Below the pieces are notes generated by a model. That model was not told where the DNA came from, did no database searches, and was given only the letters and a program-made list of their open reading frames with translations. A program made the translations under genes and the position numbers. A stretch of 64,000 bases of DNA from Membranipora membranacea (Eukaryota > Bryozoa > Gymnolaemata > Cheilostomatida > Membraniporidae). The stretch is taken from positions 806,001 to 870,000 of the forward strand of contig OU612067.1 in the NCBI GenBank assembly GCA_914767715.1, written 5' to 3'. This document shows positions 12,101 to 24,500 of the stretch, piece by piece (the first letter of the stretch is position 1; each line of letters opens with the position of its first letter).

Positions 12101-13846
12101 TCATCCCTGTCTAGGTTTGTAAAGCTGGGATTAATTATGTAATTATGTATGACTTGACCTACAGATTCAGCCAGCATGGATATTAATTATCATCTTATGA
12201 CATCTCATGGAAGATTAAGCATAAACCCCTATGGAGAAATCGATCTATCACTATCAGTAGAGCCATGATAAGTTCTGAGTGAACTGGATAGCCGAAAAGT
12301 ACAAATCACTGTAACATGATTGATTAATTAGAATAACAAAGAACAATGTAATCTACAGAACCTCTTACCATGCTCTAGGTTTAGCTGATCTAATAATTAA
12401 ACCAAGGGGAAGCAGTTGTCACAGATTATCTGCTACTTACATAAAACAGTAAACAAATCAATGAATGTATTACTCCAGGCTTTCTTCTGTATAGGTTTGT
12501 GACAGATAGCTCATTACGATTGTAATGCGACACCAATTTTGACCACTTTGATCCATGACAAGACAATAACTATGAATAGTGAATGGAGCAGTTTCCAGAT
12601 AAGAAGCTGTTTATGGCAGGTTACTTAAACATTAATGAGATTGATTGCAATCTGACTACCTGTCACCATCCAGCCTTCTGTTTCCTTCAATATAGTGAGA
12701 TCAAATCTGGGGTACAAATCAGACTATGCCGAAATTCAAAACCAACTTATTGTTTCTTAATATTATATTACAGTACCTGTCTTTGTTGTTCTCTCCCCCG
12801 CTATTCCTGTCTCTGTTACGCTCCTGGCTAGCACCCCCTACTCCCTCCGCTTGCTTCTCCAAATTACTTTCACTGTTTATAGTCCTCATCTGACATCCAG
12901 ATACGAAACTTTTTCGCTGTGGGCGAAGAAGATCTGCTCCTGAGTCACCCCCTGTCTTTGGGTAGTGCTTGAAGAAACTTCCTTCTGACATTTCTTTAGA
13001 ATAGAAAGACAGATGACTTATTGGTATCAAAATAGATCTTTATTCTGTTCAAAATCCAGTTGCCAACAAAGCCAATAGGTTTATAATTATTTGTAAGCAA
13101 CCTGGTGAAATAAAGTGAGATAAACAGATGAGCATACCCTTCTTAGCACTACCCATCTCGCGATCTTCTTTCTTATATTGACAAACTTTCTCATTGAATA
13201 CACCATACTGAGAGGTGTTATCATACTCATGCCACAGTATCTCATCTGGTTTGGGGTTCAGTGCCAACGCGCTGAACTGCAGAGAGAGCAGAAAATCCTG
13301 CAAACATACAAACATACAACTTATATATTATATATGTGTGTGATTTACGGATAAGTGTACACATGATGGGAATTTATAGTGTCACTCAAGATTATTTTCA
13401 CAAAATAGTCTAATATCTAATTTTAGTAGCTGATAATAATGGCCAATCCAATCCACATACATATCGATCACAAAACCTCATGGCTCATAACAGACAGAAT
13501 ACTGGGGTGATGGGGCCAGTTTGCAACACTGACACATTTCCTACCAACACTACAATCGTAGACAGTTACATATCAATGCAGAATTCATACATGACAGTGA
13601 GAAACAGCATATTCAAGATCCATTTAGTGTTATGCCTACAATATAAAATAATACACCTACCCGGCCGTAAACTCTGACCGCCTCAGCGCTTGCTTTATAT
13701 TGAGCTCCGGAAGGTGAGAGATTGGTGGGACTTCTCTCACATCCAGAATCACGCTCATCATTATCTACCTCAACAGATCTACGAGAGGTCTTCATCTTTG
13801 TGGTGGTTGTTGTTGTGTTAGGTGTTTGGCTCTCTGTGCCTTCCAT
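3175..13846 (-). CDS. EIF4ENIF1: Eukaryotic translation initiation factor 4E transporter (4E-T)
   Basis: Seventeen coding exons: 13661-13846, 13138-13297, 12777-12993, 9845-9960, 9241-9507, 8600-8766, 8250-8399, 7923-8085, 7324-7581, 7007-7150, 6512-6768, 5978-6106, 5231-5699, 4749-4957, 4369-4561, 3694-3939, 3175-3422. They total 1192 aa (human about 985). 4E-T binds eIF4E, carries it to the nucleus and assembles P-bodies that repress mRNA. Conserved blocks in order: YGRDFLL (residues 60-66), which fits the eIF4E-binding motif YxxxxL-hydrophobic; LLRPQRKSFVSGC; GGRRVGSGR; EPEWFS...TIELKGFD (about 319); NLFDFDTF; ASRFSRWF; a MAAFNKLLGML block; FTPTSVLRK (about 973); and the C-terminal ENNITKWFCG...LKLEDLEN. 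The C-terminal third is rich in Gln, Pro and Met. One exon (6512-6768) codes a His-rich run not seen in human. The ATG at 13846 is the first in frame after an acceptor at 13876. Confidence 0.95.
6290..6476 (-). mobile_element. tRNA-derived SINE in a 4E-T intron
   Basis: Read on the minus strand, a tRNA-like head has an A box (TAGCTCAGTTGG) and a B box (GAGTTCGAATCC), followed by a body ending near CAACCTGGCGCC. The same head and body, about 75-80% alike by eye, occur at 56210-56380 on the plus strand. It is not a functional tRNA: the acceptor stem does not close and the anticodon arm is too long. It lies between 4E-T exons 5978-6106 and 6512-6768, in the gene's own orientation. Confidence 0.8.
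10010..10175 (+). mobile_element. Second, different tRNA-like SINE fragment
   Basis: GACACAGCGGTTACATACGC resembles a SINE A box region (consensus like GGCGCAGCGGTTA), and GAGTTCTTATCC 25 bases on resembles a decayed B box. The body differs from the 6290 and 56210 family. It lies in the 2.8-kb 4E-T intron, antisense to the gene. The call rests on motif resemblance only. Confidence 0.4.
11346..12026. mobile_element. 681-bp near-perfect palindrome flanked by TTAA (piggyBac-like foldback MITE)
   Basis: The left arm runs to about 11683 and the right arm is its nearly exact reverse complement; only about 6 bases (TCCGGT) separate them. Both ends are bordered by TTAA (11342-11345 and 12027-12030), and the termini read AGGGATAATACACTTC and GAAGTGTATTATCCCT. 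TTAA duplication and A/CCCT-type termini are typical of piggyBac-class elements. No transposase is encoded. It sits in the 4E-T intron between 9960 and 12777, so the unspliced RNA would fold into a hairpin of about 340 bp. Confidence 0.8.
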
Positions 13847-13999
13847 AGCCAAGTACTTTTCCCCTCCTAAGGTTGCTATAATAATAAATAATAGTCATAA
13901 TATGAAAGATCTTGAAACAGTGAAAAGAGCGGGGAATACTGCTCTCCTAATAAGTGGAGCCCGTGAAGCACTCTGTATCAGTGAGTGAGTCGAGGTACC

Positions 14000-15226
14000 T
14001 CTATCTTATTTATTAAATAACTGGGACTGTACCATAAATATAGATTATAGCAACTTTTGCTGCTTACTTGAATAAACCAAAACAAAAGAGTCAAAAGACC
14101 AATGTGTCAATGTGATGTTGTGTCCGTCTTTCAGTCAATCACCACATAGGGCTACTTATTTGCTCACGTATGTGATTATCTTGTGAGTGTTTTATCACCC
14201 TTATCCCATTACCTTCTCAAGCTACTAAGTTTGGTCTTACTAAATAAAATTTAACCTGTGCTTTCGCCTGATCAAAATATAATAATATCTTCTAACAACA
14301 TCATCTAATAATGATTTCAATCAATGCAAGAAGAAGACCGACCCTACGTTGCAGACCCGGAACGGAGACGAGATGGCATATTGCCACAACCTTCTAACAG
14401 AAGTTGGCGATTAACCTTCAAGTACCAAGTAAGTAAGTAAGAATAATAATATGATTGGTGTTTTTATTTCAGCAAAGAAAGAAGGATAATTAAATAAAAT
14501 AAATAAAGAAAGTCAGTGAGATGAAAAAACTGAATGAGAGGGAGTTCATTAGTGAGATCAGCACTTTTACTTTTACCTCTTCAATCAAGATAAATATCAA
14601 CAGCTCAAATATTATTATTGTTGTTGTTATGAATTAATTTATAAATAAATAAATATTATAATTATTGTTCAGAAGAAGATGATGATGATATAAAATTAAA
14701 CCAATGTAAACACTGCTGCAAACAATGGTCCATACTTACTCTTTGCACCAGTATATAGTAGGATGTCTGACTCCCTCTCTCTGACAGCTATGAGGCTGAC
14801 TTAAGCACACTATCAAGATGAGTTTAATGATTCTACTATTCGATTTTCTAATATCAAGTTACTTGAAGATGGATGGCAAAAAGAACAAAACAATCCCGGA
14901 TGAATCATTCAAAAATTATACTTTAGTTTCACTTTGAAAAGTAAGTTCCTAAGCATTAGAATTGATTATTCTCCATTGAATAAGCTGGTATAACAATTAA
15001 AAATTATTTCTAAAAGTTTAATTAACAGCATGAGAGGAAAATAAATTGCATTTAGGCTAATTTCATCAATTAAATATCAGGATGACATGACTAACAATTT
15101 GTGCGGGACTGCACAGTTACCGGAAGTCACTGAGTGAGACTAAAAGTCATGCTGCTGAGCTTTTCTCCTTCATATGCAGTTCATTGAGTAAATAATTCTT
15201 CAAATCTTCCAAACTATTCAGCCAAC
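14000..15226. promoter_or_regulatory. Head-to-head intergenic region of 4E-T and DRG1
   Basis: The start codons of 4E-T (13846, minus) and DRG1 (15227, plus) point away from each other. If the 4E-T leader exon is near 14741-14800, fewer than about 430 bases separate the two transcription units, so a shared bidirectional promoter is likely. I see no clear TATA box. The sequence between 14440 and 14700 is AT-rich with short TAAATAAA-like runs. Confidence 0.45.
14741..14800 (-). other. EIF4ENIF1: Probable 5' non-coding exon of 4E-T (outer edge unknown)
   Basis: On the minus strand a strong splice donor (AGAGTAAGT, exon ending at 14741 or 14740) faces the acceptor of the first coding exon at 13876. 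This suggests a leader exon close to the DRG1 side. The 5' edge is a guess; no transcript support is available. Confidence 0.35.
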
Positions 15227-18200
15227 ATGGGTGTCCTAGAGAGAATTGCTGATATTGAATCTGAGGTAAATATTGATAGGTTTACAAATGATTGATAACT
15301 GATAGTTATCCTGTTTGCAGGTACTAACCTAACTAACTATTACTAAGTTACTTAGACTAATGTAATGTTTTATAAATAATTAATACACAGCTAGCTACTG
15401 CAGTCTACTATATGATATAGTGATTGACTGTAGTTATGCTAGCTCTTGTTGGAACTATCAGTAAGATTTTCATATATGTTTTATTAGATGAAATGATTAA
15501 GAATTAAATCTGACACCAACCAGCACCACAGTCAGTTAGCCTGCACTACTACTAACTCACTTCCTTCATTCATTCATGTTGTTGCTATTGCCTATTACTA
15601 CATTAGTTATTGTTATTATAATTAATTGAGCTATTTCATCTTGTGGAATGGATGTCTTTCTCATCCCAAGAAATAACAGGATAAGGACCTTTTTTCTCAC
15701 CAAAAACAGCTGACCTCGTATAGTATTGGAACGCGGGCCTTCTCCATCCCATTTAAAAATACATAGTAGCTAGATAGTTACATAGAATATATAAAAATGA
15801 TAAGAAGACGTGTCTCCTATTGTACAGACAAACTACACACATGCCATAAAACATGAATTATGATGCGTTAAAACTATCACAAATGTGAAATTATTAGTGG
15901 TGAGTTAATCCAACAATTGCCTTTTCTTTCAGATCAATAGAACTCAGAAGAACAAAGCTACAATGGGTCATTTATGTTTACTTAAATCTCGACTGGCAAA
16001 ACTTAAGCGTGAGCTTCTCGAGCCCTCTGGTGGTGGTGGAGGTGGGGCAGGAGAAGGATTCGACGTTGCGAAAACTGGAGATGCGAGAATTGGATTCGTT
16101 GGTTAGTGTGTATATTTGACCTAATCATACAATTTATCATAAAAAATGATTTTATCATATCAAAATGTCATTATGTCCATAGAGTTATATATAAGGAATT
16201 TCTTTGTGAAACTGCACTCTAACATGTCTTTGATGCAGTAAAAGAATTTCTGCGCATCCAACCACAAATTGTTGTTTTGACTTAGTTACTGCTTGGTTTG
16301 ACCACAGTTATTGCTTATTGAAATTCCTTCAGTGTTGTTGTACTGCTAAGAGAAAATTCAGTATTTGATTTGATATCTGATTGTAGGATTTCCTTCAGTG
16401 GGTAAGTCAACACTGCTGACTAATTTAGCTGGTGTATATTCTGAGGTGGCTGCTTATGAGTTCACGACCCTTACTACTGTACCGGGTGTCATCAGGTTTA
16501 AAGGTGCTAAAGTCCAGGTAAGTAATCAATGAGACATACTAACTCATTGATTATCTGTCGAGTAAGCTGCCAATGAGACATACTGTCAATAGAAATAGAA
16601 GTGAATCCCAATCTTGTCCAAGACAGTTATAAGCTATAAATTTATATATTGCTTTATATGGTAATAGTGTAAAAAAAATGCTGCAATATGACATTAGCTT
16701 CTTATATTATGTTGACATTACTGTACCTGTACCATTGTATCACATTTCTGTACCTGTATCGTTGTAGTTGTTAGATTTGCCGGGTATTATAGAAGGAGCT
16801 AAGGACGGTAAAGGTAGAGGAAAGCAGGTCATTGCTGTGGCTAGAACTTGTAACATTATATTTATATGCCTGGATGTGCTAAAGCCCCTCGGCCATAAGA
16901 AAATCCTCGAGAATGAGTTGGAAGGATTCGGAATCAGGCTGAATAAGTTACCACCGAATATTTACTTCAGGAAGAAGGAGAAAGGTGGAATCAACCTCAA
17001 CATCATGGTATGTCTGGAGAGCTCCGATCCTCTTCTCGAACACTGATGTATCTGTTTAATTGCTAAAATGTATATTAGTGCAGTTGAAACCATGACAGCC
17101 CCGAGTTCTCTTTAGTATAAGACTTGACTTCTCTCTTACAGTGTCCCCAGTCAGAGTTAGACCTGGATATGGTCCGTACTATCCTCGGTGAGAGTAAAAT
17201 ACACAACGCTGATATAACCCTACGAGAAGACGTGACCGCAGAAGACCTTATTGATATCGTCGAGGGTAACCGGGTCTATGTACCAGCGGTCTATGTCCTC
17301 AATAAAATAGATCAGATCTCCATTGAGGTGAGTTGTGGTCTTACCAAACATAATATTACATCAAACATCAAACAACAATTACAAATGATATAAATATAGT
17401 CCGGGCCGCAACTGGCTCCTATCCATCACTTCCATTTAGATGGTGTCAAGATGGGGTTTGAGGGGTTTCTTGTAAGATTTCAGATCTGATGTTAGCACAA
17501 AGAATGGCAAAATTTTACAAACTGCAGCAGCAGTAAGAAATATCAAGAAAAAATATATGGTCTCTAAACTAGGAAAATCTGAGAAAACACTAAAACAGTA
17601 ATGGGTGTATAGGTTTTGGAACTGAACTCTTTATTTTATTGCCATTATCTGTGTATAATTTGATCATAAATGCAATCCCCAATTAACTTCTTTCACTTAC
17701 TGGCATGAAAGGGGCCCGTAAACATTGTTTGCTTTGCCATGACAGGTGTCAATCGTTATGGCTGATGCCAGAATAAAATCACGCAACATAACACTATCAT
17801 AAGAGCACATGTTTCCCCACATTAATTGTTAAAGAGAAGACAAATCTGGTATGAATGAAGCCGCATGGCTGGGTCGGCAATGTTCCATATTTACTTAATT
17901 ATTTTACAGGAATTAGATATCATATATAAAATACCACATTGCGTACCGATATCTGCGCATCACAAATGGAACTTTGATGATTTATTAGAAAAAATGTGGG
18001 ATTACCTCAGTCTGACCAGAATGTAAGTAGATCTGACCTCTGACCTCTGAGCTGATTCTATGTAAATGTACTACTGGTCTAAAAAAGGCACTAGCAAAGA
18101 ATGTGATATTGGCTAAATTAATACCTCAGAGATTGTATCGCAACACTTATGATTTCCTGGATTTCAAAACATTTTTCTTAGGATTTTGTGGAATGTTACT

Positions 18201-19022
18201 TGCATACACCTTGACAAGTACAATCAGTGTTTTGTCAAGGAGTTCAATGGTAAAAAGACACTATACATGTTTTATATACATGTATATATTATATAATACA
18301 CATATCTATACATACATATTATATACAAAGACACCATACATTGTGTCATATACAAACTTTATGTACTGTAGTTACACCAAACCTAAAGGACAGCTGCCCG
18401 ATTATACCTCTCCTGTCGTACTCAAGTCTATGGCTACTACTGTGGAAAACTTCTGTATCAAAATACATAAGAGCATCATCAAAGACTTCAAACAGTAAGT
18501 TCTTATTTTTATTAATCCATCAATGTGAATGCATCATATAGTGACTTGTAAAATGTTTTACCCATTTCCCTGCATAGTCACAATATCCATTTTTGCTTCG
18601 TATATAGCAGATCTTCTCGCTAAGCTGTGGTGATTTACATTCTTTCCGTTTTATTTTTAATTATATTAATATCCTTAAATAGGTAAGGCTTGTAGTGAAT
18701 AGAGGCATCAGCCTTTTATTTTTTGGGGGTTGTTGAGAGGGCGTCTTCGGCTAGCCAGCTTTCTATTCACTGCCAGGCACCTCCTACTGGGTGGCTAGCT
18801 TTATAGAGGGATTGCTTCAGCCTCCAATACCAACTATAATATATCATTTTGTGTCATGTCTGGTACTCAAGGTTTAATGTCTTATTGCCGTCACCGCTGA
18901 CCATGTCTCTGTTTGTTTGTAGCGCTCTAGTTTGGGGCTCATCAGTCAAACATCAGCCTCAGAGAGTAGGTAAAGATCACGTGCTTAATGATGAGGACGT
19001 TGTGCAAATCATCAAAAAGTAA
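15227..19022 (+). CDS. DRG1: Developmentally regulated GTP-binding protein 1
   Basis: Eight exons (15227-15265, 15933-16101, 16387-16517, 16768-17007, 17142-17327, 17910-18022, 18372-18494, 18923-19022) give 366 aa; human has 367. DRG1 is a cytoplasmic OBG-family GTPase that works with DFRP1/ZC3H15 on ribosomes. Visible features: N-terminal coiled helices, a Gly-rich stretch [21 protein letters not shown]-loop GFPSVGKST (70-78, split by intron 2), G3 DLPG (116-119), G4 NKID (247-250), and a C-terminal TGS domain with [17 protein letters not shown] and the ending [10 protein letters not shown]. No key residue is missing. Length and motifs leave no doubt about the ortholog. Confidence 0.97.
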
Positions 19023-20404
19023 GTAATGACGTGACTTGTGATTTATTTTTAATACCAGCAGTAATACATTTTCTTGAGCAGAAACCATAGACTTAATAAC
19101 AAGCCTGGCTTTTAATTGTGTTCGACGTAACGACAGTGGAAGGTGTAGTAGCATTGGTGTTATAATTGACTTGCAGCTCATATAGCAGGATTTTTGTTGA
19201 TAACTCGATCAATTTTGATCGGAATATGAGTCTGAAAATTGCAATAGATTTAGCAGCTTGTCGTAAACAGTTTGATATGAATTTTGAAGAAGAAAAACAT
19301 CAAATTGATAACAAGATGCTGCTCATTGTAAAGCAATTTTCAAACTCAAAATTGGATCAACATTGATCGAGTTATGAAAAAAACCTGGATTATGGACAGT
19401 AAACCAATGATAACACCAATGCTACTACACCTTCCAATGTCGTTACATCGCCCACAATTGAGTGCCTCACTTCAGCTCTATATAGCGTCCTGTCTGGATT
19501 TATTATTAAGTCTATGGCAGAAACCCATCTTCCTAGATTTGATTGATGCCTAGAAGCAAACAGAATAAATGCCCTCGTGTCGGTTAAGCACAAAGATTTG
19601 TCGCATGGATTCGTAACATTGCAACTCATTACTAGCCTAGTACATGATGATTTGGTCGCAGAAGCTTCATCAATCTCACGGTTGACTTTCTTTTGTGTCT
19701 GGGTACTAAAGACCACAGCAAGTCCACATTATTTATGTATATTAGGTGACAGAGTGTGGGTGACAGGGATTTTTCCTAGTTGTTTAACCAATTGCCTTGT
19801 TGAGGTTTTTGCTCAAACGGTAGAGAATAAAACGCTGAATTTAATATTTGCAGAGTGTAGAGGTGATATATGAGACAGTAACAGACACCATAATATGATA
19901 ACAGAGAGGAGAAGACATCAGTGTGTAATCATTCTAGAGCTCAATGTAGACCTATACATTATTCTTTATGTGTTAGGTCGATGGATAGGTCTACCAATGA
20001 TAGCTGTCACATGGTCCAGCATCATTGAATATAGGCCGAAAAAATTTTGCAATAATACCCATTGTGAATAACCCAAGGGCTGATCATATCAACTTGAATG
20101 TTTTTTTCATTGGGATAACCCTTCAATTCATTATCACACATTTGGTGGGTTGTTTATACACCTCATTTTTATATGGTAGTTAATTACACCTAGTTCCTAA
20201 TGTCAGCAAGATATTTTGCTTTGTTTTTTTGGGACAACAGTTCCATTTTTTACTGTTTTCAGCAGGAATAAGTTATGGCTGATCCCACTCATACACTATC
20301 ATCTGTATGGATTCTGCATAAATACATGAAATAACATGTAACCATCAAAATGTTCTATCCATTTTCCAATTTGATAACAATATCTGTTCAACTACAATAT
20401 ATAG
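19023..20404. other. DRG1 downstream region
   Basis: Apart from the foldback element at 19085-19517 I see no gene here. The open frames at 19166-19366 and 19577-19873 lie in or beside that element and have no recognisable product. The rest is AT-rich and should include the DRG1 3' UTR. Confidence 0.5.
19085..19517. mobile_element. Non-autonomous foldback transposon with direct-repeat flanks
   Basis: The ends are inverted copies (CCATAGACTTAATAA at 19085 and TTATTAAGTCTATGG at 19503). Homology continues inward imperfectly: GGAAGGTGTAGTAGCATTGG near 19138 and its complement near 19416, then ATAACTCGATCAATTTTGATC near 19200 and its complement near 19352. CAGAAACC occurs at 19079-19086 and 19518-19525, as expected for a 6-8 bp target duplication. 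No transposase is present. It starts 63 bases after the DRG1 stop, so it probably lies in the 3' UTR. Confidence 0.7.
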
Positions 20405-21500
20405 CTGGGCCTTAGATGAGCTCCCTATTATTTCCAAAGCCTTTGATCGGCTGCAACCAACCATAGTACTGCAGAAAATGAACAACCACAACTTCAACCC
20501 TCAGATTATCAGACTCATCGCAGACTTCCTGAAAAGACGCAAGCAGTGTGTGAAATTCAACAGCTCCACTTCCGAATACATTAACTCAATGTTGGAGCTC
20601 CACAGGGCACAAAACTCGGGCCAGTGTTGTGGCTTATATACATTAACGATCTCCTAGTTCCCAAGTTCAAAACTGTCAAGTATGCAGATGATAGCACTTT
20701 TTATTTAAGAGTTAGTGACCCTGATAGTCAATCAATTGTGCCAGCCATTCAACAGACCGCTCTATGGTCAGCAAACAATCACATGCTCCTAAATGCTGAC
20801 AAGACTGTCATTATGAATTTTTATTTGAATTATTTACAAGAACACCGAAATCCAGTATTTTATGAGAATAGTAGCATCAATGCCTCCCAGGTGATGAAGT
20901 TTTTAGGCATCTACATTGATGACCACCTGACTTTTATTCCACATGTTAATACTATAATCATAAGATGCAACTCTAAGTTATTTTTAATGAGACAACTCAA
21001 AAAATTGGGAATGTCCTCAACTGGCTTATGTAATTTTTACTGTGCAAATATTAGATCAGTTCTTTGTTATGGTGCACCAGCTTTTTATCAATTTTTATCA
21101 GACACTACCAAATTGAAGCTAGAGCATGTTCAAGACGCTGCCACCCGAATTATTTTCCCTCATGCGCAATATTGTGACAGGCTGGATATGCTTGATATGA
21201 TTTCACTCGATGACTTTATTATACGTCAATCTACCATGCATTTTAGTAAGGTGGCCAACAGCTGTGCACATCCGCTACATGATAGGATCATTTTTAATAA
21301 TTCCAGGAGATCCTCTAGATGCCATACTGTTTTTAGGCCCAAAAAAGCAAGGACAGAGAAGAGGAATAACAGTTTTTTTACTTTTTTTATGAATTACTAT
21401 AACTCTGGACATAACTTTTAGTGTAAACATTCAAGTACTATCATTGATGCTACCCCAGTTCAAAAGATAATTATGAATGTACAAATAAACTCAACTCAAG
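20405..21500 (+). mobile_element. 5'-truncated, frameshifted non-LTR retrotransposon (reverse transcriptase part)
   Basis: Two frames carry a reverse transcriptase. 20430-20595 codes SKAFDRLQPTIVLQKMNN and on; after a frame change near 20590, 20592-21421 codes NVGAPQGTKLGPVLWLIYIN, the catalytic KYADDST box, and a C-terminal tail with RSSRCHTVFRPKKA. This pattern fits jockey/CR1-like LINE families. The endonuclease and the first RT motifs are missing. A 3' tail with AATAAACTCAACTCAAG ends near 21500. Related 3' ends occur at 39510-39812 and 41930-42138. It is a dead copy. Confidence 0.85.
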
Positions 21501-24500
21501 TTCAAACTCTTGTTGAGGATATGCATTGAATTTTGCATCAAACGTAGAAGCAAGGAATTAAAGACTTCTTGGTAGAAGGAACTTTATTGCTGCAGCATGA
21601 TTATTATTACACATTTTTATTGATGTTTTGGTAAGTGTAAGTCATGATGATTCGCATTTGTTTGTGGAATTCTTGAGTAGGTTCAGTGACCTAGTCATGA
21701 ACAGGTTTGTCTCTTCTGTGTTGACGGAGTGACATAGAAAAAGTTGGGTATCAACATTTGCATTATCACTACGCCACCGAAAAGGGAACAATCTTGTTTG
21801 TGGGATACCTTTGAATGCCCCATTTCTTCTATGCCAATGTGAACACTCATAATTTAGTATGTCTGTGACAAGCTGTCTGTCGTTGTGAACATTCAAAGTG
21901 GTCATGTGTATTTGGAATTCCAATCATAGAGTGGAGTTGGGATTAGCAGGGAGGGTGGGAGGGGTATATCCCACCCTCCCTGGTATTAGCAAGGACTAAG
22001 TTATCCTCTCATTAACTTTAATCAACAAGTCAGGACAACTCTCCAACTCAATGAGTTGATGTCCTACTTCATATTTAGCCAATAGCATTGCCTGCCTTTG
22101 TATACCAGCCAATCATAAAACTAACAAAAACCGGAAACAGCTAATTATGGTGTAGAGCACTTGCCAAGGGTTATCAATCAATGGAACTGGGATTGCCATA
22201 GAAAGAGTCACTCAAAGGTGTTGTCAGCTGCCAGCTTTTGAATTTCAGCGGTTGAACACTTAGGACCTCTCTTTCCAGGATAACCACAGCTGTGGAGATG
22301 TATTAAATCTCATGCACATTGACTAAATTCTATGGTGAGTCCAGTAATTGATAATAATGACTGTACTCATTTTCTGATTACTTGCTCAACATGAATAATT
22401 AAGTTACAAGTATCTTTAAGACATAATTTTATTATTTTTAAGCATTAGTTGATGACATATAGTAACATTCTGATCTATTCTATGGTAGTTGCTGTTTACT
22501 AAGGAGCTAGAGAGAATTTCATGGATGAATAGCTTGTCTTTACCATAGCAGCAATATTTGGTTTCTGCTCTGTCTGCCACTATCAATGAGTTTGTCTCTG
22601 TCTATTGCCCCTGACCAGTGTCTGTGTGTGTGAAGTGGTCAGTGTTATGAGACCACCCGCTGTGTATCCCTCCTACACTTTTCTAGTCCTGATTCCAAAC
22701 TAAAACCTAGGCAGTAGGTGCATAGTGATAGTGACTGCGAGACTGAGACTGTCTCTTTTTCTTGTGATGTGAGAAACCTCCCAACATCAGAGTTTTTGTC
22801 AGCAGTATCATGACCGACACTCATTGCTGGTTTATTTGGTTTTGCATAAATGATGTCTGTATATCTGATGGATGGCTATCACAATAATATGTGTACCACA
22901 CTTGCAAATCATCAGTCAGGTTATCATTGAGTGCCATTGAAGACGCCAGTATGTGCGTCACTTGTCAATGGTTCAGCGCAGTGTGTTGCTCTTTTTCCAA
23001 TTGTGATGTTGCACCAGCCAGCAGAATTCTGGTGATTCTCCAACAGCAAACTGGCTGGACGCCGGTCCTAACATGTCATATCATAATTCAATTCTGCCCT
23101 AATGATAGATTTAGTATTGGCCTTCTCAGACCAATAGCAGGGTTGGTCGTATGGCTTTGTCGAATGATATTTGACTGATTTCCTACCAAGTGCTTTTTCT
23201 TCTACTGGTTGATTGATAGGGCAAATGATGATGACATCAGCTCTCATATATAGGAGTTTGCATAACTTTCTTTTTTAAAAGCTGATGCATATTGCCTAGC
23301 AGTGATGACGAGCCATGGCATCTATAAGTGGTGACACCCGGCTTCAATAAAGTGCCTCAAAAGGACCTGATACTTCCCTCTGGTATATTGTTGATACAAC
23401 ATGTGAAATAATTGTAACATATAGAAAGCCTAGAAGCTGATGATATATAATTGATATCATGTATTACAACCTTAAACCACTGGCAGCATCTGCAGCTATA
23501 TCCATTTTCAAAATATATGTGTGATTTACAAACCCATGAGATTGTGATGTGTAAAGCTAATCGCAGTTGGGAATATTTCAGGCACGACAAACCACCTCTC
23601 TATCCCCAGGGCATTACATGATCATTATGTAATCTTACGGACTCAAACTATCAGCTCGAGCATAAAGTGATGAATGACTCAGAACGCTTTAGCGTGCAAT
23701 AAGCAGGAAATTATCCGACTCAAGCACTCATTGATATTCATTTGTACATAGATAAAAAGCCTGCTTCACTTCAGTGATAACATAGTTAGATTGTGGGGTT
23801 AATTTTGTGCTGCTCGATCAATATTCGTTTCGGTACAAGAGCAATATTGACGTTTCATTTTAGTGCACAGGGTTTTTATCTATATCAAGGGTACTACTCA
23901 TCATGGAAATTGGCTCCCAATTTGAGTATATCCAATCTGGGCCTGTTACTAATGCTGAAGTTTATTGCACGCACATTGCGCTGTTGGCTTAGGTTGGATC
24001 TGCCTAAAATACTTGTTGGGTTGTTTCCCCCTTGACTAAGCTCATATCGCTGTCTTTCATGATGAAGGCTGTACCCAAGAGATACTAAAAGCTCTGCCTT
24101 TACCAGCACTAATATAGACCTGCATCTTGTCTCAAATGGTATCCAGTGTCAGTGAAGGGATAGATCATCCATCCAGTATAAGATCACACTCAGTGAGCAG
24201 AAACTGATGGTGTCAGAACTCAGACTAATCCGTTTATTCCTCTAATATATAGCAGCTTTGAGTACTACCACTTCCTATGTCTATTTTCTTTGATAAAGTA
24301 ATGGAAAACTTACATAAGCTCATGAAGTTTTAATCAGATAAGAAATTTAATAATTAATTTTACATCAAAGACAGGGATGTTCTTTGTTTCATAGTCTGTG
24401 AGTCTGTATGAGATGTACGCTTGCTCTGCTGATTCATTGATAGGCTTAGTGGTCACATATGTCATCACTGTAGGTAAAGATCAACATAGTCACTTCCTAA

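Noticed and set aside
18103-18498. 131-codon open frame as an independent gene
   Set aside because: Only its last part (18372-18494) is coding, as DRG1 exon 7. The rest is AT-rich intron with TATA runs.
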